A DNA stretch of 62,909 nt, from contig JAADHJ010000050.1 of the NCBI GenBank assembly GCA_013151915.1, forward strand, positions 1-62,909. The letters are read 5' to 3'. Both the position numbers and the translations under genes were made by a program. Shown here piece by piece: positions 57,563-62,909 of this stretch. Every line of letters starts with the position of its first letter. The stretch's first letter is position 1. Origin of the DNA: Deltaproteobacteria bacterium. Lineage in GTDB: Bacteria > BMS3Abin14. The notes under the pieces were generated by a model, which was not told where the DNA came from, made no database searches, and worked only from the letters and a program-made list of their open reading frames with translations.

Positions 57563-58771
57563 ATGCCTGTTTTCAAGTGGGAAGCCCGAACCAGAATGGG
57601 AGACGTTAAAAAGGGGGAGATGGAGGCTCAGACTGCCGATGCCGTCAACACCGCCCTCCGAAGGCAGGGAATGACCCCCTCCAAGGTTAAAGCCAAACCA
57701 AAGGAGATCAAGATTAACATCCCCGGCTTCGGGGAGAAGGTCAAGGATAAGGACGTTGTTATATTCACCCGCCAGTTCGCCACCATGATCGATGCCGGGC
57801 TGCCCCTTGTTCAGTGTCTCGAGATCCTCTCGGAACAGTGCGACAACAAGACCCTGGGCAAGGCGCTGGAAACGATCAAGAGCGATGTGGAGGGCGGCGC
57901 CTCCTATGCGGAGGCTCTTTCCAAACACCCCAAGGTTTTCGATGATCTCTACGTGAACATGGTGGAAGCCGGGGAGACCGGAGGTATCCTCGACACGATC
58001 CTGTCGCGTCTGGCCACCTACATGGAGAAAGCCATCGGGCTGAAAAAGAAGGTTAAATCGGCCATGGTCTATCCCCTTGTTACGGCCAGTGTCGCGGTGT
58101 CGGTTGTGGCAGTGCTGATGATCTTCGTAATTCCCAAATTTGCCGACATGTTTACCGGGCTGGGGGGGGAATTGCCGTATATTACCCAGATGGTGATCAA
58201 CCTGAGCAACTTCGCAGCGAGCTGGAATATGCTGATCTTCGTCGCCCTGGTCATAGTGGGCGGAATTATCCTGAAAAGATACTATAAAACCGAGGAAGGG
58301 ATGCGCCGGATCGACGGCATGATGCTCAGAATGCCGATCTTCGGACCCCTCATCAGGAAGGTCGCTGTCGCCAAATTCACCCGGACGCTGGGGACAATGC
58401 TCTCTTCCGGAGTGCCTCTGCTGGACGCCCTTGAAATCTGTGCCAGGACCTCGGGTAACAAAATTGTCGAGAGGGCCGTTTTCAGAACCCGTGAGAGCAT
58501 CAGTGAGGGCAAGACCATCGCGGAACCCTTGGAAGAAACCGGCGTTTTTCCGCCCATGGTGGTCCAGATGATCAGCGTGGGAGAGGCCACGGGAGCCCTT
58601 GACAGCATGCTGGGCAAGATAGCCGATTTCTACGATGACGAGGTTGACACCGCGGTGGGAACCCTGACCTCTCTTTTGGAGCCCCTGATGATGGTTTTTC
58701 TCGGAGGGGTTGTGGGGTTCGTGGTCATCGCAATGTATCTTCCCATCTTCAAAATGGCCGCTCTGGGGTAA
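57563..58771 (+). CDS. pilC: Type IV pilus inner-membrane platform protein PilC
   Basis: The 402-residue protein has duplicated T2SS_F domains: FTRQFATMIDAGLPLVQCLEIL, then KFTRTLGTMLSSGVPLLDALEIC (the second repeat), each followed by a hydrophobic segment. Three transmembrane helices are visible near residues 170-190, 215-235 and 370-395. PilC couples the motors to pilin assembly. The ATG at 57563 follows GGGAGG (57551-57556); a TTG immediately before it is also in frame. Confidence 0.96.
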   Translation: MPVFKWEARTRMGDVKKGEMEAQTADAVNTALRRQGMTPSKVKAKPKEIKINIPGFGEKVKDKDVVIFTRQFATMIDAGLPLVQCLEILSEQCDNKTLGKALETIKSDVEGGASYAEALSKHPKVFDDLYVNMVEAGETGGILDTILSRLATYMEKAIGLKKKVKSAMVYPLVTASVAVSVVAVLMIFVIPKFADMFTGLGGELPYITQMVINLSNFAASWNMLIFVALVIVGGIILKRYYKTEEGMRRIDGMMLRMPIFGPLIRKVAVAKFTRTLGTMLSSGVPLLDALEICARTSGNKIVERAVFRTRESISEGKTIAEPLEETGVFPPMVVQMISVGEATGALDSMLGKIADFYDDEVDTAVGTLTSLLEPLMMVFLGGVVGFVVIAMYLPIFKMAALG

Positions 58772-58780
58772 GCAGGACAG

Positions 58781-60454
58781 ATGGCCCCAGGGGCTGATCC
58801 CTCTCCAAATCCATTTCAGACCGAACTGCGGCTGCTCCTTAAGGTCCTCATGATCTTCAGGATAGCCACCGTTACGCTCTTTCTCGTGGCGACGGTGGCC
58901 ATGCAGGTCAAGGGCAGCCAGACTTTTTTCTTCGCGCCCATCTACGCCGTCTACCTGGTTGTTGTCGCCGTCTATCTGCTGACGATCCTCTTCGCCGGCA
59001 TATTCAACCAGGTCCGCGACGGCCGTCGTTTGGCAAAGGCCCAGATTGCCGTTGACCTGGCCATCTATACGCTGATAGTCTATCTGACAGGGGGGTACGA
59101 GAGTCCCTTCCCGTTTCTATTTATCTTCTCTATCCTCTGGTCCTCCCTGGCCCTGCGCTCCGGAGGCTACTGGACGGCCTCTTTTTCCGCCATCCTCTAC
59201 AGTGCGACTGCAGGCCTCATGTACTATGGCGTTCTTTCGCCGCCCCTTCCACAGTCGATGCCCTTATCTTCCGCAGCCAATCCATGGGATCTTCTGGGGC
59301 GGGTCGGCCTGAATATTGCGGCATTCTACGCTGTGGGCTTTCTGGGCCAGCAGATGGCGAAAAGGTATACGATAGCCAAGGAGGCCCTCACCGAAAAAGC
59401 GGCGGACCTGGAGAAGCTGCAGCACCTGTCCGATGTGGTGTTTGAGAGTATCAACAGCGGCATAGCCGTTCTGGACGGCCGGGGAGGTATTCGATCCATG
59501 AATTCATCCGCCTACGAAATTCTTGGGCCGACCGGCATTAAACCCGGAATTCCGCCGCCACCGGATGCCTTCGGGAGCATACCTCTGAACGAGCTCTGTG
59601 CGCGGGCCTCCGACAGGCAGCTCGACCGGTGGGAAGGAAGCTTTACGGCCCGAGGCGGGGAGAGCCGTATCATGGGCCTTTCCATATCCCCCCTGAAGGA
59701 ACCGGAGATGGGATTTGTGGTAATCTTTCAGGACCTCACCGAGCTTAGACATCTTGAGGAAAAGCTCAAAAAGGCCGAAAAATTGACGGCTCTTGGACAA
59801 ATGGCGGCCAGTATCGCCCACGAGGTGCGCAATCCCCTGGCCTCGATGAGCGGGTCAATCCAGATCCTGAAGGATTCCCTCCATGTCGAGGATGAAAATC
59901 GAAAGCTCATGGACATCGTTCTGAGGGAGACGGGACGCCTGGACTACCTGGTCGGGGATTTTCTGACCTACGCCAGGCCGCCCACCCCACACTTTCAGGA
60001 TGTTGATCTTCGAACGATTATCGAGGAAACGGTACGATTTTTCCAGAGCAGTCCTGAATCGGCTTCGGTGGATATCGATCTTGACCTCCCGGCAGGCCCG
60101 GCGGTCCTCTCTGTGGATTCGTCCCAGATCAGGCAGATCCTCATCAACCTCCTGAAAAACGCCGTCGATTCCATTGCCGGAGCCGGCAGGATCGAGATTG
60201 CCCTGAAACGGGAGGAAGGAAAATCGGGGTTGGAAACCATCCTGCTCCTGTCGGACGATGGATCGGGAATATCGGAGGATATTCTGCCCGTGTTGTTCGA
60301 GCCTTTCAAAACCACCAAGGAGCGGGGGTCGGGGCTCGGCCTTGCTATCGTCTACCAGCTGGTTGAGGTCCACCAGGGCCGTATCGAGGTCCAATCCAGG
60401 GAAGGGGGCGGGACGGTCATCAGGATCAGTCTTCCCCCATGGAGATCGGAATGA
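58781..60454 (+). CDS. pilS: Sensor kinase PilS
   Basis: The 557-residue kinase has six N-terminal transmembrane helices (residues about 20-190), then a PAS domain (VFESINSGIAVLDGRGGIRSM), HisKA with MAASIAHEVRNPLASMSG, and ATPase motifs NLLKNAVDSI, LSDDGSGI and GSGLGLAI. PilS senses pilin level in the inner membrane and controls PilR. It lies ten bases after pilC and overlaps pilR by four bases. The membrane and PAS layout is as expected for PilS. Confidence 0.93.
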   Translation: MAPGADPSPNPFQTELRLLLKVLMIFRIATVTLFLVATVAMQVKGSQTFFFAPIYAVYLVVVAVYLLTILFAGIFNQVRDGRRLAKAQIAVDLAIYTLIVYLTGGYESPFPFLFIFSILWSSLALRSGGYWTASFSAILYSATAGLMYYGVLSPPLPQSMPLSSAANPWDLLGRVGLNIAAFYAVGFLGQQMAKRYTIAKEALTEKAADLEKLQHLSDVVFESINSGIAVLDGRGGIRSMNSSAYEILGPTGIKPGIPPPPDAFGSIPLNELCARASDRQLDRWEGSFTARGGESRIMGLSISPLKEPEMGFVVIFQDLTELRHLEEKLKKAEKLTALGQMAASIAHEVRNPLASMSGSIQILKDSLHVEDENRKLMDIVLRETGRLDYLVGDFLTYARPPTPHFQDVDLRTIIEETVRFFQSSPESASVDIDLDLPAGPAVLSVDSSQIRQILINLLKNAVDSIAGAGRIEIALKREEGKSGLETILLLSDDGSGISEDILPVLFEPFKTTKERGSGLGLAIVYQLVEVHQGRIEVQSREGGGTVIRISLPPWRSE

Positions 60455-61839
60455 GCAAAAAGAAAAAGGGACATGTGCTGGTTATCGATGATGAAAGGAG
60501 CATGCGCGACATGTTGGAGATCTTCCTGGGCAGGGAAGGTTATTCGGTCCAATGCTGCTCTTCGGCCGGAGATGCCCTGGATGCCCTGAAGATCGAAGGA
60601 CCCTTCGATTTGGCCATTACCGATATCAACATGCCGGGGCTGTCCGGATTCGATTTCCTTCGCCAGTCCCGGAGCGCTTACCCGGATATGCCGGTTCTCA
60701 TGATCACTGCCTACAGTTCCCCCGATTCAGCGGTGGAGGCCATGAAGCTCGGAGCCGAGGATTACATTACGAAACCGTTCCGCATAGAGGAGATCAAGGC
60801 GAGGATCAGCGCGGCCATTGAGAGGCGGCGGCTTGCCGAAGAGAACGTCGAGCTCCAGAAACTGCTTGAGGCACGCTTCGGTTTTGAGAGCATCGTGGGT
60901 AAAAGCGAGTGCATGCGGAGGGTTTTCGATATTATCGAGAGGGTCAGCGATATGGACACCACGGTGGTCATATCGGGGGAGAGCGGCACTGGGAAGGAGC
61001 TTATCGCACGGGCGCTTCATTACCACGGCAAGGAGAGAAAAGGGCTCTTCGTAACCGTGAACTGCGGCGCCCTGGTGGAAACCCTTCTGGAAAGCGAGCT
61101 CTTCGGGCACAGGAAAGGCTCCTTTACGGGTGCGGATACGGACAGAAAAGGTCTTTTTGCGACAGCTGCAGGCGGAACCCTGTTTCTCGATGAGATCACC
61201 GAGACATCCTCCGCCTTTCAGGTTAAACTGCTCAGGGCCATTCAGGAGCGGGAGGTTGTCCCCGTCGGGGATACACGCCCGGTCAAGGTGGACCTGCGCA
61301 TCCTTGTGGCGACCAACCGGGATCTGGCAAAGGAAGTAAGGGAGGGCCGTTTCCGGGAAGACCTGTTCTACAGGTTGAACGTGATCCATATTGAGGTTCC
61401 TCCCCTGAGTGACAGGAAGGAGGATATCCCCCTGCTCATCGACCATTTTCTTAGAGCCCTTTGCGACCGCCAGGGAAGGCAGGTTCCCGTTTTTTCCCAG
61501 GATGCCATGAAGGCCCTCATGTCCTACAGCTATCCGGGCAACGTACGTGAACTCGAAAACATCGTCGAACGCGGGGTGGCTCTGGCCACAGGGGATATCA
61601 TCGGTGCGGACCTGCTGCCGCCGGAGGTCGGGCGGATGGACGGGATGGTCCGGCCATCGGGTGTTCCGTCGCCTGAAACGGCCCAGCTTGACACCCTTCT
61701 GGAACGGTACGAAAGACAGATTATCGAGAAAGCTCTTAATCAGGCCGGAGGGAACAGGACCAGGGCGGCCGAGCTCCTGGGCGTGAGTTTCCGGTCCCTC
61801 CGGTACCGCCTGAAAAAGTACGGCATGGCGGAGGAGTGA
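60451..61839 (+). CDS. pilR: Sigma-54-dependent regulator PilR
   Basis: The 462-residue activator has a receiver (HVLVIDDERSMRD, AITDINMPGLSG, YITKPFRI), an AAA+ domain (GESGTGKE, GSFTGA, GGTLFLDEIT) and a Fis-type helix-turn-helix (NRTRAAELLGVSFRSLRYRL). The start ATG overlaps the pilS stop (ATGA at 60451-60454). It probably activates pilA from the sigma-54 promoter at 61992, 150 bases downstream of its own stop, with half-sites upstream of that promoter. Confidence 0.95.
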   Translation: MSKKKKGHVLVIDDERSMRDMLEIFLGREGYSVQCCSSAGDALDALKIEGPFDLAITDINMPGLSGFDFLRQSRSAYPDMPVLMITAYSSPDSAVEAMKLGAEDYITKPFRIEEIKARISAAIERRRLAEENVELQKLLEARFGFESIVGKSECMRRVFDIIERVSDMDTTVVISGESGTGKELIARALHYHGKERKGLFVTVNCGALVETLLESELFGHRKGSFTGADTDRKGLFATAAGGTLFLDEITETSSAFQVKLLRAIQEREVVPVGDTRPVKVDLRILVATNRDLAKEVREGRFREDLFYRLNVIHIEVPPLSDRKEDIPLLIDHFLRALCDRQGRQVPVFSQDAMKALMSYSYPGNVRELENIVERGVALATGDIIGADLLPPEVGRMDGMVRPSGVPSPETAQLDTLLERYERQIIEKALNQAGGNRTRAAELLGVSFRSLRYRLKKYGMAEE

Positions 61840-61856
61840 ATTTCCAGACACTCCCG

Positions 61857-61883
61857 GTCACTTCGGGTGACGTAAATTGTCAC
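61857..61883. promoter_or_regulatory. GTCAC/GTGAC half-site cluster upstream of pilA
   Basis: GTCAC (61857-61861), GTGAC (61867-61871) and GTCAC (61879-61883) form two overlapping inverted repeats 110-135 bases before the sigma-54 promoter. This is where a PilR enhancer would lie. The first pair could also act as a short hairpin after pilR; it has no T-run. Confidence 0.4.
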
Positions 61884-61991
61884 TATATTCCCCGGCTAAT
61901 TCCCTGTAAATATCCCGTGTCGTAATCAAATGTTGTTATATTTCAGATGGTTGCGGTTATTTCAGGCGGTCTGAACCTTTCCGGCAACCCT

Positions 61992-62007
61992 TGGCACAGC
62001 CCTTGCT
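61992..62007 (+). promoter_or_regulatory. Sigma-54 promoter of pilA
   Basis: TGGCACAGCCCTTGCT is an exact match to TGGCAC-N5-TTGCT, with GG and GC at the required positions. It is 63 bases before the pilA ATG at 62070 and fits established PilR/RpoN control of pilA. Confidence 0.93.
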
Positions 62008-62069
62008 CCCTTCCGGGTGAAAACATACATGCCCACCCCACTCGATTTATAGAAAGGAAGGGAAGCGAA

Positions 62070-62483
62070 ATGTTGATGAAAATGAGAAAAGGTGAAAAAG
62101 GTTTTACCCTGATCGAGTTGATGATCGTCGTGGCGATCATGATCATTGGAATCCTGGCGGCCATCGCCATCCCCAACTTCCTTAACCTGAAGGACAAGGC
62201 GATCTTCGGGACGGCCAAGGCGAACATGGACGTAATCAGGTCCACACTGGCGGCTTATGCGGCCAACGACCCGTCCAACAAGTATCCATCCGCCGTGACT
62301 TGGGGCAGTGCCATACTTGTAAACGCCAATCTGCCCTCTGATCAAGCGGATGCCAAATTGAGCGGTTTCAGTTACGCCACTGATGGCACCGGCTTTACCA
62401 TTACGGCTAATGCCACTAACCGGTATGCCGACACATTGACGGGAACCCCCTCCGGGGTTACCCCGAACACCTATAATCACTAG
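62070..62483 (+). CDS. pilA: Type IV major pilin PilA
   Basis: The 137-residue prepilin has a short leader (KMRKGEKG) cleaved before FTLIELMIVVAIM (Gly-1, Phe+1, Glu+5). The hydrophobic helix continues to IPNFLNLKDKAIFG. The C-terminal region (about residues 60-137) is small, polar and rich in Thr/Asn/Ala, with AYAANDPSNKYPSAVTWGS and a beta-rich end. Length is well above the ~60-residue Geobacter e-pilin type, so it is an ordinary-length pilin. AGAAAGGAAGGGAAG precedes the ATG; an in-frame upstream frame from 61947 is not a pilin leader. Confidence 0.95.
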   Translation: MLMKMRKGEKGFTLIELMIVVAIMIIGILAAIAIPNFLNLKDKAIFGTAKANMDVIRSTLAAYAANDPSNKYPSAVTWGSAILVNANLPSDQADAKLSGFSYATDGTGFTITANATNRYADTLTGTPSGVTPNTYNH

Positions 62484-62507
62484 AAGGCCGACAGGGTAGA
62501 CTGTATT

Positions 62508-62540
62508 GAGGACGGCGGCTTTTGGCCGCCGTCCTCTTTT
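62508..62540 (+). terminator. Strong intrinsic terminator after pilA
   Basis: GAGGACGGCGGC (62508-62519) and GCCGCCGTCCTC (62525-62536) form a 12-bp stem with a 5-base loop, followed by TTTT. It isolates pilA as a separate transcript. Confidence 0.92.
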
Positions 62541-62564
62541 CCGGCGGATATGGGGAATCGTGTA

Positions 62565-62909
62565 ATGCCGCATGGACGAAAGTGGGCCGGAGTGCTCTTT
62601 ATCCTTGTACTTGCGGTCCGTCCACACTTCTCCGGGGTGGCATATCCTTTCTTTCAGGGTTTTCTCCTCGCGGTGACGCTGCTGGCTGTGGGCCTTTTCC
62701 TTCTTGCTTCTTGAGCCACCATCCCCGAGTCAATACCGGCCCGAGGCCCTTCGCCCGATGTGGCCCCTTCTCTTTCTGGCTCTCTGGTCGCTGGCTTCCC
62801 TCTGGTGGAGCGCCGATCCCGGACAGGGGGTCCGCGAATCCGCGACCCTTCTTCTTGATCTTTCAGCCTTCGGTCTCGCGGCCAGCCTGGTTTCCGCCGA
62901 TAAGGTGAG
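62565..62909 (+). pseudogene. O-antigen-ligase-like membrane protein, frameshifted and cut by the window end
   Basis: An ATG at 62565 opens a frame of 49 residues (FSGVAYPFFQGFLLAVTLLA, two membrane segments) that ends at TGA 62712-62714. A second frame, shifted by one, continues without a break from about 62710 to the window end: PPSPSQYRPEALRPMW, LLFLALWSLASLWWSADPG and ESATLLLDLSAFGLAASL. The two parts together look like the N-terminal helices of an O-antigen ligase/Wzy-type protein. Either a real frameshift, a sequencing error or two separate genes could explain it. Confidence 0.5.

Noticed and set aside
60727-61851. Minus-strand 374-residue frame
   Set aside because: Antisense to pilR, which is unmistakable; GC-rich codon bias opens long shadow frames.

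Overview
The window reads as a dense bacterial chromosome segment, probably from an anaerobic member of the former Deltaproteobacteria (Desulfobacterota/Desulfuromonadota-like). This is inferred from the pilB-pilT-pilC-pilS-pilR-pilA order, a GeoRSP radical-SAM locus, multiheme and Fe-S electron-transfer proteins, three histidine-kinase/NtrC-type regulator pairs and two good sigma-54 promoters. Almost all genes are on the + strand; many overlap by 4 bases (ATGA/GTGA), so long operons are likely. I saw no rRNA, tRNA, CRISPR array, prophage or intact transposase.

Layout. 1-4.9 kb: the end of a biotinyl/lipoyl-like protein, then a carbamoyltransferase fused to an SxtJ-like membrane domain, facing a DUF5989 microprotein and an SGNH-TPR protein. 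5.3-14.7 kb: a secreted electron-transfer locus (beta-barrel-like outer-membrane protein, CsgG-like lipoprotein, NHL propeller, thioredoxin-like protein, thioredoxin-decaheme fusion) ending in a sensor kinase/NtrC pair. 14.8-15.0 kb: a promoter-hairpins-terminator unit that looks like a small RNA gene. 15.0-21.3 kb: a Cna-B-like lipoprotein, a tetrapyrrole methylase-like enzyme, two U32-family proteins, a degenerate AAA protein, an FmdE protein and a PF03773 permease.

21.4-47.3 kb is the most unusual part. Cna-B/carboxypeptidase-regulatory-like exported proteins (six in the window) alternate with beta-helix proteins, an FG-GAP protein and a spermidine-synthase-like membrane protein that overlaps a 20-residue peptide gene with an excellent ribosome binding site. 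These are followed by a DUF362 Tat protein, two NapH-like Fe-S membrane proteins, a ResB-like protein, a kinase/NtrC pair and a sigma-54-driven operon (ethylbenzene-dehydrogenase-like haem protein, HEAT lipoprotein, solute-binding proteins). I infer an envelope redox system whose substrate cannot be read from sequence.

47.4-54.2 kb: YedE-type (selenium-associated) transporter, the GeoRSP trio (PqqD-like, radical SAM/SPASM, SPASM-only), a cysteine desulfurase-like enzyme, a DUF3343 Se/S-carrier-like protein and RibF, then an aroE stub. 54.4-62.5 kb: type IV pilus genes pilB, pilT, pilC, pilS, pilR and pilA with a sigma-54 promoter and a strong terminator. The window ends in a frameshifted O-antigen-ligase-like gene.

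Three repeat families run through it: a ~137-bp element of stacked hairpins (six full copies, three remnants), heptamer arrays (AGTCCAG/CTCTGGA) and one ~151-bp element with inverted termini. Several gene ends lie inside these repeats.
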